Source: Daucus carota subsp. sativus (lineage: Eukaryota > Streptophyta > Magnoliopsida > Apiales > Apiaceae). Taken from it: DNA of 64,000 nucleotides. Below, piece by piece: positions 10,812 through 21,628 of this stretch. The translations under genes were made by a program, and so were the position numbers. The notes under the pieces are model-generated. The model saw nothing but the letters and a program-made list of their open reading frames with translations. It searched no databases and had not been told where the DNA came from. The stretch lies in the NCBI RefSeq assembly GCF_001625215.2, contig NC_030384.2:42876390-42940389 (forward strand), written 5' to 3'. Position 1 is the stretch's first letter. Every line of letters begins with the position of its first letter.

Positions 10812-10939
10812 TTTAATTTTTAATATTTTAATATTTGCCGTATCCCCCCGTACCCGTATCCCCATATTTTGGAATTTGACGAATTCCCGTATCCACGTAC
10901 TGCGCACCCGCACTCCCGCACCCGCACTCATGCTTCCTA
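10326..10939. mobile_element. GTGCGGG-rich TIR element, hAT-like, non-autonomous
   Basis: Left end TAGGGGATACTTGG followed by repeated GTGCGGG units (to about 10460) is mirrored at the right by GCACCC/GCACTCCC units ending at TTCCTA (10939). The ends are imperfect inverted repeats rich in GTGCGGG, a pattern seen in plant hAT-type elements with subterminal GC-rich repeats. The interior is AT-rich with a T-tract (10489-10503) and a (TA)n run (10770-10807); no transposase. I could not find a clean 8-bp target duplication, so the class is tentative. Confidence 0.5.
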
Positions 10940-11080
10940 GTCTGTCTGTGTTTGCGATAAGTAATTCTGCATACAGAGCCATATGCATGACATCAATCTA
11001 TACATTTGAAGTTTTCACTCTTTTTGCTATGAAAGAAATCTCAGTGGAGATGAATTTAAAACAGGGGAAGAATGTGTTTT

Positions 11081-11911
11081 TCATCTCTTAATTTTACAGC
11101 TTCTGGTGATAAGGATGCCAGTTGGAGGACTCGTCAACTCTAATTGGCATCGTCTATGCAACCAGTAGTGGAAGTGAATCAAACCAAAGCTGACCCTCAC
11201 CTTAAATGTTCCTCTGATGTTGTATACAACTTTGTTACCAACTACCTGTTTTTGCAGCTCCAAAGCAACTTTTGGAGGCAAATATACCAGGCTGGATATA
11301 AAACGCACCGAAATCAATTTGGCCTCTCTTGGTCTTTGGCTAAAAGGCGGAAGAACTTGGCTTGCCAGTAGGCTGTCGGAAAAGTAAAGCCCTATTTCCA
11401 GGTACTCAATTCTCACATCAAGTTTTCTGTTTGGATTGGAAAAATTGGCAAGAAAAGTGAAGTCGCTATTGAGATTCTCAGGTGAGTCGAAGTAGATGAC
11501 ACTTAGGCTGGCATTGGGTGTGTCCAGCAATGGCTTTCGCGGTTTTATGTCAAGAAAGACAATTAAAGTAAGAATCCCTGAAACGATGAGAGTGAGGCTA
11601 AAAATTAGGCAAAGGATTGCACAAAACCATATCAAAGGATTGGTCCTGCGAGGCGGCCTAAGTAATGGCTGAACTCTCGTTTTTCTTCCACTGCCGAGTA
11701 AGTCTGCTTCAATATTTTTCTGATTTATATCCTTTTCTGATACAACAAGCTGGTTACGAGGAGGAACTCGTAGTTTCCGTGGTGGTGGGGTGAGTGGAAA
11801 TGGAGGAGGGGTTGGCGGAGGTGGTAGAAATAGTGGTGGTGGTGGTGGAGGAGGAGGAAGAGGAGGAGAAGGTGGTGGAAGCATTATAGGAATTTTTATA
11901 ATTATGAACAC
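11081..11911 (-). CDS. LEA_2 / NDR1-HIN1-like membrane protein
   Basis: Single-exon ORF of 276 residues (267 if the second Met at 11884, MLPPPSPP, is used, which fits the family better). A Pro-rich cytosolic N-terminus (11-51) with poly-Pro runs precedes one transmembrane helix at about 91-120 (NPLIWFCAILCLIFSLTLIV...). An LEA_2 domain follows (about 125-270), with NASLSVIYFDSPENLNSDFTF and the FANFSNPN-type segment LANFSNPNRKLDVRIEYLEI. Family knowledge: such proteins are anchored in the plasma membrane, and some act in pathogen or stress responses; a specific role cannot be read from sequence. Arabidopsis At4g26490, next to SUFE1, is from memory of the same kind. Confidence 0.85.
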   Translation of the reverse strand: MFIIIKIPIMLPPPSPPLPPPPPPPPLFLPPPPTPPPFPLTPPPRKLRVPPRNQLVVSEKDINQKNIEADLLGSGRKTRVQPLLRPPRRTNPLIWFCAILCLIFSLTLIVSGILTLIVFLDIKPRKPLLDTPNASLSVIYFDSPENLNSDFTFLANFSNPNRKLDVRIEYLEIGLYFSDSLLASQVLPPFSQRPREAKLISVRFISSLVYLPPKVALELQKQVVGNKVVYNIRGTFKVRVSFGLIHFHYWLHRRCQLELTSPPTGILITRSCKIKR

Positions 11912-12795
11912 AGAAGCTTTAAGATATAGAGATGTTGAACTTGTAAATAATGGAGGTTTTGGCTTTAAATAAACCTAAGAAAAGGGGAAAGAGCACTGGA
12001 TTAAACAAAGTAAAGAGGAAAGAAAAGTGGTTTTGATTGAGGGATAGTGGGGCTCGATATGTTTTCTATTATTGAGATACGAGTAAAGGAAAATTAAGTG
12101 GGGTTAGATTCATAATTCGGGTCGGACAGATTTTCGGATTTGAATTTTCATACTTTCTCCAAGAAGAAAACTAAATCATAGGAATAGCAGGTAAAGAAAA
12201 GAGAGGGCTTTAACTTTCTTGAAATTGGAACTGGTGTTCAACTTGTCTTTTAAACATGTTAAAATGATCTTCTAAATAAACCCTTGTTGCTAGAGAAAAG
12301 TACTGAGGCTGCATACATGTATAGTGTATTGTTCTGCTTTAACTTTGTTTGGTATGCATAGTCTACAGATGTATGTGAGTAATGCTTGCTCGTTAAGATA
12401 AAGTTTTGCGGAAAGGTGGTCCTCGTGCCGTGAGACAAGTGAATATAATCTTTTAAATTAAATTTGCTTCTACTTTAAGAATGTATTTTGTGTGTATAAA
12501 TAGTTGACAGATAGGACTTAAATTTGAACTGGGGTGCTCCTTTTGATCTGTATTTGTCTTGTTAGTATAATATAGCATTAGGATTGAAATTTGAAGGCAT
12601 TCCTTTCTTCTTTAAGCTAAAGCAAATCTAGCAACTAGCCATTTATTAGGTTGGAATGGTTGATGAATGTTCATTAAATTTTAGTGGAATGTGATCACAT
12701 TTTAACTCGGGCCATAATTTAGCATCTGTTGTTTCTCTGTACTATTCACTTTGATATAGGTTATATAAATCGCATTATTTTCTGAATCCGATACA

Positions 12796-13035
12796 CTCCC
12801 TCCGTCCCAAAATACATGTTCATTTTGATTTGTAACGGTTCAAATTGATTATATTTGACTGAAATTTATATGTTTATATTATTGAAGAAAATAAAAGAAA
12901 TTTATACCATTTCGAAGATAATCTCGTTCATTTTAAAATATAACTTTCTGTTTTCTCAAATAATTTTTAAATAATTGGCCAATCAATTTGATTTTAAAAA
13001 AAATGAAAGGAACATGTAATTTGTGATGGAAGGAG
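12796..13035. mobile_element. Stowaway-type (Tc1/Mariner) MITE, 240 bp
   Basis: Left end CTCCCTCCGTCCCAAAATAC and right end, read in reverse, CTCCTTCCATCACAAATTAC continue into the shared ACATGTTC, giving about 26 bp of imperfect TIR. TA follows the right end; the left is TA plus two bases. AT-rich interior without coding capacity. Confidence 0.75.
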
Positions 13036-13931
13036 TATTGCTTTTTTGGATTCTCGCCAAATTTTTGCTCTTGTCAAGTGTGTATGATTGATGTCTTGAC
13101 CGGTGTTCACAAGTTTCTTATTTCTGGACATCTTGCGAGCAACTGAGGGCCTCAAAACAGAATTGGGCCGCAAAACTGGCCTACCCTTCCATAGGGCCTC
13201 AAAACGTAAATTATTTTACACGTCCACTACAAAGTAAACTATTTTACGTTAACATCCAAACAGGCAGACATGAGCTGAAATAAGTTTGCAGCTAGAGATG
13301 CAAAAAAAACATGTACCCGAAAATTTATCTGACAGATGCGTGAAAAAGGTTCCCGGTGTCCAGTCCGATTAAAGTTATCAAAAACCCAGTTTTTTAGGTC
13401 TCAATTAAAACCAGGCCCGATGAGCCAATCATTTTAGAACTTGGTCAAAGCCCGCTTCCCGGCCCGATTAGCCTTTGTGCATTTCTATTATAGCCCATAG
13501 CTTCTTGTATATGTGAAGGCCTGTTGAAATAAAACAATAATAAAAACTTAATGGACCTCAATTTGTAATGTCATTTGCATCGAACTAAATAATATATAGT
13601 ATTAAATTATTAATTAATACCTAACAAAATGTTCCCTTCATTCTATCATGCATGTTTTAATTTCTTGCGTATAATTTAAAATGTATATAAAAAAAAAGTT
13701 GCCTGATATTTCTCAAATTTTTCGACAACCAAAAATTTAGAATTTATATTCTTATCCAAAGAATAATTATTAGAACTATATTTTTCATACCATTTAAATT
13801 GCATGTAAGAAATCAGAAATTATGGGCTTGTTTGTTTAGGAGAATCAATTTCTGCTTCTAGCTTTTACCTTTTTTAACGCGTTTATGTAAAGAAGTAGAA
13901 TTACTTTTAAGAAGCTGCTAACTTTTTTAAA
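13036..13931. other. Gene-free spacer with possible TIR element half
   Basis: No coding frame. At 13825 begins GGGCTTGTTTGTTTAGGAG, similar to a common plant MITE terminus; a weak inverted partner (GGAGCCGTTTGTAC, minus strand) ends near 16520. This suggests an older MITE later split by the 13945-16415 insertion. The evidence for that outer element is weak. Confidence 0.35.
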
Positions 13932-14250
13932 TTCTGCTTCTTTTTTTTCTTTTTTTTTGTATGGTCTACATAATCGTAGATGAATTGTATCGAAATACAA
14001 TAAACCGCAACCGGGATTTCTTTCTTTCAAGAAAGTTTATCATCTAACCGAAAGTCATGCAAGCATAACTCCGGACGTTTAGACAATAAAGCTTAAATGA
14101 ATGAGAAAAGAATACCCATACAGCTCGCTTCCACAGTATCCTGAGAAAAAACAATCAAACAAAATATAAATTAATATACAAGAAAATCTAATAAAAACAA
14201 AAACAAAAGAGTTTATATATAAAAAAATAGAGAGGAAATATATATATATA

Positions 14251-14581
14251 GGGAAGTGCTCAAATACAAACTAAGTTAGTGTACAAACTACAAACTTAAT
14301 ATAAGCCTTTGGATGAATCTAATCCAATGGCCCCGCAGGGGCAACCACACACCAGTTAATATGCACCCTGCCACACATGATCCACAGAATCCCCTCCGTT
14401 TTTAATTTGAATTTTCCCATCAATCGGTGAACTTTTTTTGAAATCCGATTTCACTGTATTTTTGTTCATCTCGCAACGATTAATTTCCATACAATATGTG
14501 CTATATTCCGATTTGATTTAGAGACATTTTAATTTTGGTTTGTAGTTTGTACGCTAAGAAGGTTTGTACCAGAGTAAGACC
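14251..14581. mobile_element. MITE family A, copy 1
   Basis: A 331-bp element with about 45-bp imperfect TIRs; the outer part begins GGGAAGTGCTCAAATAC and the inner part shares GTACAAACTACAAAC on both arms. It directly abuts copy 2 with no spacer. A (TA)n run precedes it. No coding capacity. Confidence 0.75.
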
Positions 14582-14909
14582 GGGAAGTGCTCAAATACAA
14601 ACTAAGTTAGTGTACAAACTACAAACTCAATATAAGCCCTTGGATCAATCTAATCCAATGGCCCCGCAGGGGCAACCACACACCAGTTAATATACACCCT
14701 GTCACACATGATCCGCAGATTCCCCTCAGTTTTTAATTTGAATTTTCCCGTTAATCGGTGAACTTTTTTTGAAATCCGACTTCACTGTATTTTTGTTCAT
14801 CTCGCAACGATCAATTTCCATACCATATGTGCTATATTTCGATTTGATTTAGAGACTTTTTAATTTTAGTTTGTAGTTTGTACGCTAAGATGGTTTGTAC
14901 CAGAGTAGG

Positions 14910-14913
<4 letters not shown>
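14582..14913. mobile_element. MITE family A, copy 2
   Basis: A 332-bp element, nearly identical to copy 1 over its whole length and in the same orientation, joined head to tail. Its right end (minus strand GGGTCCTACTCTGGTAC) is followed by a (TA)n tract. The dimer more likely arose by tandem duplication than by two insertions, since no TA lies between the copies. Confidence 0.75.
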
Positions 14914-14949
<36 letters not shown>

Positions 14950-14952
<3 letters not shown>

Positions 14953-15363
14953 TAAAGTTCTATGGAGTACACAAAATATTGGAGTATTGGAGTACAAAGT
15001 TGGGTAAAATGTAATCTATTCATCTAAATTTCAATTTTTTTGTTCAATAATATTCGTAAACATTTAATAACCTGCACATTATGTTCTACACAACAAAAAC
15101 ATTGTAATTTATAGTAGAATAATGACTTTTATAAATTACAGGACTCTATGTTCTGCAATATAACTAATAAGCAGAACAATAATGTTAATACTTGTTAAAA
15201 TTGAAAGATATTAACGATTGATAGACAATTATGTGCAAGACAACTTATAAATGATAGATTGTATATAAATTTGTATAATCAAATATATTATTTATGATTA
15301 AACTAAAAAATTAAGACTTGTACTCCAATACTCCAATGTTTTTGTGTACTCCATAGAACTTAA

Positions 15364-15366
<3 letters not shown>
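14950..15366. mobile_element. MITE family B, copy 1
   Basis: A 417-bp element flanked by TA tracts on both sides. The TIRs share AGTTCTATGGAGTACACAAA and a following GGAGTATTGGAGTACAA block, about 48 bp with few mismatches. The interior is AT-rich and non-coding. A second copy lies in a VARICOSE intron (53619-54034) in the opposite orientation. Confidence 0.8.
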
Positions 15367-15395
<29 letters not shown>

Positions 15396-15400
<5 letters not shown>

Positions 15401-16391
15401 CTTGCTCAAATGAGAACCATTCTTATGGTGAGATATGAGATCTAATCTCAGCCACTCATTTAAGTACATTATATTCATCTCTTACCATTCATTTAATATT
15501 TTATTATTTAACAATCTTCTAATTCAACAACCTATCACCATTCACCACCAACCACCACCATCAACTTCAATGACCACCACCAACTCCGGCGACCACCAGA
15601 AAATCACCACCGGCAAACATAAAATCACCACTGTAAAACTAAAAATCACCACCGGAAATCTTAAAATCACCGCCAGAAAACCAAAAAACAACACCAGAAA
15701 ATTAGAATCATCAAATCACCACCATCTACAAACCACCACCACAACCTCCTAAATCCGAAAATCACCAACTACAAAATAAAATCACCACCAGAAAATCAAA
15801 AACAACCCCATAAAATGAAAATCACCACATCCAACCACAAATAATTAAAATCACACAATGCAATCATCAAACTAATCACACAAACACGGTCGAAATTTTT
15901 AATCCAAATCAACAAAACCGAACAAAATAAAACACGAAAAATCGAGGAATTACAGCGGATCGATCTGCCAAGCTCCGAAAACAGCTACGAAGATATAGAG
16001 TTTCTCTCTCTAGATGAAGGATATGGTGAAGCCAAGGGAGGGGGAAATGCAAGGGACTAAGTGATGATGTGTGTGTGGTTGCCGGCGGTGGCGATTGAGC
16101 CGAGGCGGCGGTGGCGCTTTCGCTGTTGCAACGGAGCTCGCGATGTAGTGGGAGGGGGGGTGGAGGGAGAGAGAGAGAGAGAGCGCAACAGTGGCGGGGA
16201 AGGTGGCTGTAAGTGATGGTGGTGGGTTGTGGTGTTGGTTGGTGTTGGGTGGTGGGAGTTGAATAAAGATATGAATTATAAAATAAAAGTTCAAATGTGT
16301 GGTTGTGATTTAATTTGGGGGATAAAAATTTGTGGCTGAGATTAAATCTCAGATCTCACATTAGTTGGGGTTCTCATTTGAGCAAGAGCCT
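15396..16391. mobile_element. TIR element family C, 996 bp
   Basis: Ends AGGGTCTTGCTCAAATGAGA and (minus strand) AGGCTCTTGCTCAAATGAGA start about 60-bp TIRs that also share AATCTCAGCCAC. (TA)n tracts flank both sides. The interior has a CCACC/ATCACCACC-rich half (15540-15800) and a GC-rich half (16070-16260) with a (GA)n run; frames there are low complexity. The TGCTCAAAT core is shared with family A, suggesting related transposition machinery. Confidence 0.75.
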
Positions 16392-16763
16392 ATATATATA
16401 TATATATATATATATATTCTGCTTCTTTTCTAAACACTTTATTAATTTATTTACTTATCATTTTTAATCGACTTCTTTACTTTAATCAAATAATAAATTT
16501 GTACAAACGGCTCCTAACCGGGGAGGTGCTTCTATTTAATTTTTGTGTTACTACCCTTCTCTTTTTTTTTTTTTGAATTAAAATTAGAATACAGAGGGAC
16601 ACTTAAACAATCGGGATCGACTGCATGTATGGTTCAAGAATCAAGATGACATTCAGTACTAAATGAAAGCCTGGTTTCAAAGTTTAATCATCTCGAGGGG
16701 GCTTCTCTCATTCTTCTTGTATTTATAAGTCGTTTGAGTAGCTCATCGTGTGTGCAGGCAAAA

Positions 16764-17635
16764 ATGGAATATTCAGAAGAACCCATGGAGTTTACACTAG
16801 AGAGAAAGATAAAACACTACAGCAACCACCACAAGATATTGCTTGTGGGTGAGGGAGATTTCTCTTTCTCCAAGTGTCTGGCAAATGCTTTTGGCTCTGC
16901 TTCTAATATCACTGCCACTTCTCTTGATTCTCAAGGTAATTCATAAAAATTTCCAATTACCACAATCATACACACAATTGTGACTCTATGAAAGTTATAG
17001 CTTAAATTTACCATAATACAACCATTTATTGTTTGATTATAAATTTATAATGCTAACTAGCTTGTTCATGTACAGCAAGCTTAATGTGCAACTACACGGA
17101 TGCAACCGCTAACATAGAGGAACTTAAGCTCTTGGGTTGCACCATTCTACATGAAGTGGACGCCTCCATCATGCTATATGATTACAGACTTAACCACACC
17201 ACATTTGACAGGATTGTTTTCAATTTTCCTCATTGCGGTATTTTTCAAGAGAACAATGCATCTGTTATCGAGTAAGTAAAATGTCTTGCTTAAGATTAAT
17301 CAATAGTAATTAGTGATTTAATAGTAAGAATTTAAGTGCGGACTGTATATACTATTGGCAGGCTCCATAAGGGTGTGGTGAGGGGATTTCTGCGGAATGC
17401 AATAGCCATGTTGGCACCCAATGGTCAAGTTCACATCACACACAAAATAGAAGAGCCTTACAATAGGTGGGGAATCATGGAGTTGGCTGAGCAAACAGGG
17501 TTTTGCTTGCTGGACATTTCAGGGTTCTGTCCATGGGAATATGCAGGCTATGTGAACAAAAGAGGAGCAGGTTCCAAATGTAATGAGAGCTTCCCTGTTG
17601 GACTATCAGCTACCTTCAAGTTTGTAAAAGCTTAA
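16764..17635 (+). CDS. BMT5-like (DUF2431) Rossmann methyltransferase, copy 1
   Basis: Three exons: 16764-16935, 17076-17271, 17362-17635, with GT/AG borders and consistent phase, giving 213 residues. The N-terminus carries the SAM-binding-like motif ILLVGEGDFSFSKCLA; the middle has FDRIVFNFPHCG, in the position of a catalytic NPPF/NFPH loop; the C-terminal part has FLRNAIAMLAPNGQVHITHK and ends LSATFKFVKA. Yeast BMT5 methylates uridine in 25S rRNA at N3; plant relatives form a large family, some fused to HMA domains, whose substrates are mostly unknown (family knowledge). The next gene is a tandem paralogue. The start at 16764 is the first ATG; the in-frame upstream codons lack one. Confidence 0.88.
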
Positions 17636-17760
17636 TTACTACCAGTTTTCTATTAGTATGAAGCTTATCTGTGGCATATTTTGTGAGTATGGAGTTTTTT
17701 ATTAGTATGAAGCTTGTAAAAATGGCAATTTGTCGGATGTGGAATTATAATATCTAATCT

Positions 17761-18300
17761 GGTTTGATATCAAACTAGCTGTGAAGGGATGGTTCTATTT
17801 CTGTATAATGGATACACAGCCCAGATGTACTATGCTTGTTTTAGTTCTCTGATGAACTGAAGTCACCATTATTTCTCTGTGATCGCCGTAAAATTTAGTC
17901 AATTAAATTCAGCTATCTTTCTTGACATGAGTTGAAGCAGTGATGGAGTGACTTGTAAGTATGTGATGTGATGCTTATTTATTGCAAAATCTGCAATTGC
18001 TTTTTAGATTCTCAAACAACTTATCCTTCCACCTACATTTTCCTATCTTATGGTTTGATAATGAAACTAGCAGTGAAGGGATAGTTCTCTATGTATACTG
18101 TACTGTAAGTATTAGTTCTCCTCACTGAAGTCATCATGACTTCTCTGGTGATCGCCGTAAATATCAGTAGTGAATTAAAGTCAGGTATATCTTTACATGA
18201 TCTGAAGCAGTGATGTAAATATGTGATGTGATGCTCATTATTGCAAAATTTGCGAATACATTTCTTTCTAGATTCTCAAACAGCTTATCCTTCCACTTAC
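17761..18300. repeat. Tandem duplication downstream of BMT5-like copy 1
   Basis: The segment 17761-18042 is repeated, diverged and slightly shortened, at 18052-18300. Shared blocks include GTGAAGGGAT, TGATCGCCGTAAA, GAAGCAGTGATG, TATGTGATGTGATGCT and CTTATCCTTCCAC. This non-coding duplication sits between the two tandem paralogues and may mark the same unequal-exchange history. Confidence 0.75.
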
Positions 18301-18779
18301 GCTGCAGCCTGCATAGGTCACGGATTCCGGGAATGAGACATAATCGGTTGAGTTACGTATTCAGGATTAATTGAAAATTGGGGATTAATCAAAAGGTTTA
18401 ATCGAAATGAAAATCGGATGTATTTTGGTAATAAAATATTATTTAGTATTTAGTTATTATTATATTAATTATTTATTAACAAAATATAAATTTACTATAT
18501 CAGTTATTTAATGGTTCATAATTAAAGTAATATAGTATTTTAATTTTAATAGATTATTATAAATACTTCAATTAAGAAAAATTTATAAAGATTAATCGGA
18601 TTTCAAAAATTGAATCGACGACTCACATTGTTGAAGATTAATCGGGAATCGATCAATTAAATCGGGAATTTTGATAACACTGCTGAATGCAAGACTTATA
18701 AATTGTGATACTCATTGCTCATTATTCTTATTTTCCCTGGTTTGGAGAAAAGAAAAGAGAGGTCAGACTCATATCTGAT

Positions 18780-19608
18780 ATGGGTGAGAGAGCAGGAGAG
18801 CGAAGGATAAAGCACTATAGCAGCAAGCATAACATATTGCTTGTTGGGGAGGGCGATTTTTCATTTTCCAAGTGCTTAGCCACTGCATTCGGGACTGCTG
18901 CAAATATGACCGCCACTTCCCTCGATACCCAAGGTATGTATGTGCATTGTTTCTTACTTTCTTTCACTAAAACTGATTTTGTGCATCATATATGCAGTGT
19001 AACATATAGCATTCATCTTTTTGTGCATGCTAATGCTCCTACCACAAAGAATCGTTAATGAGCAAGCACAAACATGCAATGGTGCACGTGGAGGAACTTC
19101 AGGACTTGGGCTGCACAATCATACATGGAGTGAGCGCTTACTGGATGAAAGATCACCCCCAACTACAATCTAAGTACTTTGACAGGATTGTTTACAACTT
19201 CCCTCACTGTGGTTTCACTCGTAAAGCAGAAGATAGTTCTCATATGATCAAGTAATGCAAAATCTCTGTTGTCATGTTATTACAACATGCAATATTAGCT
19301 AATTAATGCTAATAGTTGTTAATTTCCTGAATTTCAGGCGGCACAGGAAGTTGGTCTGGGCGTTCCTGATCAACGCGACGGAGATGTTGACGGAAGAAGG
19401 TGAAGTTCATGTGACCCACAAAACAACGTATCCTTACAGTGAGTGGGATATCGAGCAGTTGGCAGAGGAAGCCGGGCTGGGCTTGCTTGAGAAATCGCCT
19501 TTCGACATCGATGAATATGATGGATATGTGAACAAGAAGGGAGATGGAAGGAAATGCGATAAGAGCTTCTTTGCTGGGAATGCTTGTACTTTCAAATTTG
19601 CTTTCTGA
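18780..19608 (+). CDS. BMT5-like (DUF2431) Rossmann methyltransferase, copy 2
   Basis: Three exons: 18780-18933, 19050-19251, 19338-19608, with the same intron positions and phases as copy 1; 208 residues. Motifs: ILLVGEGDFSFSKCLATAFG, FDRIVYNFPHCGF, FLINATEMLTEEGEVHVTHK, and a C-terminus reading NACTFKFAF. The matching exon layout and high similarity show a tandem duplication. Copy 2 lacks the longer N-terminus of copy 1 and starts MGERAGERRIKHYSSKHN. Methyltransferase activity is inferred from the family; the substrate is unknown. The motifs look intact, so both copies are probably functional. Confidence 0.88.
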
Positions 19609-20773
19609 ATCTTTTTCGGAAATAGTGGGAGTCTTGGCAACCGCTTTTTTAAAGCTGCTACAGTACTTATTTTGGCAGTTTTACACACACAAGTTTGTGC
19701 AATGGTGCCTGACTTCTCTCTTGCTTCTCTGTTTTTTTTAATAGCAGTTCTACTGGCCGCTTGTTTTTAAAAGAATTTGTATGCTTTTTAACACTTTGAA
19801 TTTGTGTGCTAAATTTAATATTATTAATAAATTAATGTAATAAATAAATTTAATTAAAAAGTTGTTAACTTAGATTTGATTTGTAAAACACTCAAACTTG
19901 TAGGTAAAATTATCAAGATACTTAAATTATTTATAAACACACATCTACTTGCTTCTTCAATTTAAATAATAAGTAAGCTTTTAAGTTAAGCAAAATGGCC
20001 GAGTTTATTTCATTTTGTACAAGTAGAGCTGTTTGATTTTTAAGTTTTTTCTTATGAGTGAAATATAATTTTTAGGTTATGTGTTTTGATAAAATGTTTA
20101 TAATATATCACTTTCAAGTATAAAAATTATTTGTATAATAACTAAATATTGTAAATTATTTTTAAAATAATCTTTTATACTTTTACAATATCAATTTTTG
20201 AAAATAAAATACATCACAAAAAATAAAATTTCATTTTCTCAGATTATTATAAAACATAAATTCTTTATATGGAATGTACGAATGAGTGACCTATAACTTA
20301 CAAATCAATTATAAACTTTTGATTTATAAATGGAGAAATTGGGTAAACTTTATAGTAGTTTGACCTGCACGAAGTTGAATACTCTATGCCAGTTGTTAGT
20401 GTTGTAGAACTGGTCAGGATCCAATTAATACAGTAACGACAGTTCTGGAGCTAAATAATCTTTATATGACCACATAAATCTCTGACTCAACATCAGATTG
20501 CCACAAACATTCTCGTGTTCTTATTATCGCTATTACAGATCTTCTTAAAACAATGTCCAATTTTAACAATTATCAACATGAGTGGCTAATTAGTAAAATA
20601 TGTCGAAGCTATTTCCTGGTATCTACGCGGAATGAATGGTAGTATACTGCTTAAAAATAGAAGCCTTTTCTGGGAAACTCGAGCATTATTTTTATATTTA
20701 CACATATGCGCGTCTAATCGTTTCTACTCGGACAAACTAATGTACAACATACACTTCTTGTTATTGACATGCA
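19609..20773. other. Gene-free spacer
   Basis: AT-rich; the 72-codon frame at 20632-20850 overlaps the HMA gene promoter and is not protein-like. Nothing recognised apart from the promoter at its right end. Confidence 0.4.
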
Positions 20774-20780
20774 TATATAA
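20774..20780 (+). promoter_or_regulatory. TATA box of HMA-domain gene
   Basis: TATATAA followed by a C-rich stretch (ACCCCGATCC), about 195 bp upstream of the ATG at 20972, a standard plant core promoter layout with a leader of roughly 165 nt. Confidence 0.55.
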
Positions 20781-20971
20781 ACCCCGATCCTCACCGATCA
20801 GTACCCACCCAAACATTTTGCACTCGAACCAAATTTCAGCATTTGGTTGATCATCTTCTTCAATTTTTATTAGCCGGCCGAATTCAGAAGTCTCAAGAAT
20901 TATTTTTCATACAAAGCTCTTTTAGATTGCATAATCTTCTGCCTGGTTATATAATTTCAACTAAACCAATC

Positions 20972-21628
20972 ATGCAGGTAAGATACTGGTTGCATAAGTA
21001 CTACAGTTGAACATTTTTACGCAAGTTTATACATGTCGTACTTAAAATGGCTATGAAGCTAACTTAATTTGTTGACTAATCCATCATGCAGCAAAGGATC
21101 GTGGTTAGGGTGCCTATGAAAAAAGAAAAGGACCGATCAAAGGCGATGAAGATTGTGGTCGGAATAATAGGTACATACTTGTGCGAACTATATAGTTGAA
21201 CTTAACTAACAATAAATTTATAACTGTTTTTCGGAAGTCAGCGGGAGTTAACATTAATTATGTGTTAAATATGAACAGGTGTGAGCTCAGTGAAGATAGG
21301 AGGAGAAGATAAAGACATAGTGATCGTGATCGGAAATGAAGTGGATGCGGTGACCTTGACTCATTCGCTTGTCAAGAAATTTGGTAGCGCCACCACTCTG
21401 GTGAGGGTGGAGCCCTTCTTCAACCGTGGATCTGGTGAAGACGAATATGAAGCAGCTGCTGCGGCTGCATCTGTAATGTATCAAGGTCAACAAAAATATT
21501 ACGGCACTTATTATGGCCAGCCGGCTAGCTACTACTACAATCCTCCGCCGCAATATTATCCTCCTCCTCCTCAGTATTATTATTCATGTGATCGGCCAGT
21601 GGATGATTCAGGCTGCTCCATCATGTGA
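20972..21628 (+). CDS. HMA-domain isoprenylated protein lacking the CxxC motif
   Basis: Three exons: 20972-20977 (ATGCAG), 21092-21170, 21279-21628; 144 residues. A tiny first exon is typical of plant HIPP genes. If transcription began later, the ATG at 21086 in the intron tail would give the same protein, since both read ATGCAG into exon 2. Residues 2-70 have the HMA ferredoxin-like pattern (QRIVVRVPM...AMKIVVGIIGVSSVKIG...VIVIGNEVDAVTLTHSLVKKFG), but the metal-binding MxCxxC is replaced by MKKEKD. The tail is Tyr/Pro-rich (YYNPPPQYYPPPPQYYY) and ends CSIM, a CaaX farnesylation motif. Inferred: a membrane-attached HIPP relative that probably does not bind metal through the usual cysteines. 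Confidence 0.85.

Larger units (their letters stand above)
13945..16415 (-). mobile_element. Retroposon remnant enlarged by nested MITEs
   Basis: The 14-mer ATTCTGCTTCTTTT occurs at 13931-13944 and again at 16416-16429, bracketing this block as a possible target-site duplication. At its low-coordinate side a T-tract (13941-13958) and a module to about 14095 match, on the opposite strand, the poly(A)-terminated retroposon 3' end at 34545-34691 (shared TATTGTCTAAA, CGGTTAGAT, CTTTCTTGAA, GAAAGAA). So the block looks like a LINE/SINE-type 3' end in minus orientation whose 5' side became a TA tract, into which four TIR elements then inserted. TTCTGCTTCT is also a motif of the surrounding sequence, which weakens the duplication argument. 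Confidence 0.5.

Noticed and set aside
15435-15752. 105-codon ATCACCACC-rich frame
   Set aside because: Low-complexity interior of TIR element family C; no domain or conserved feature.
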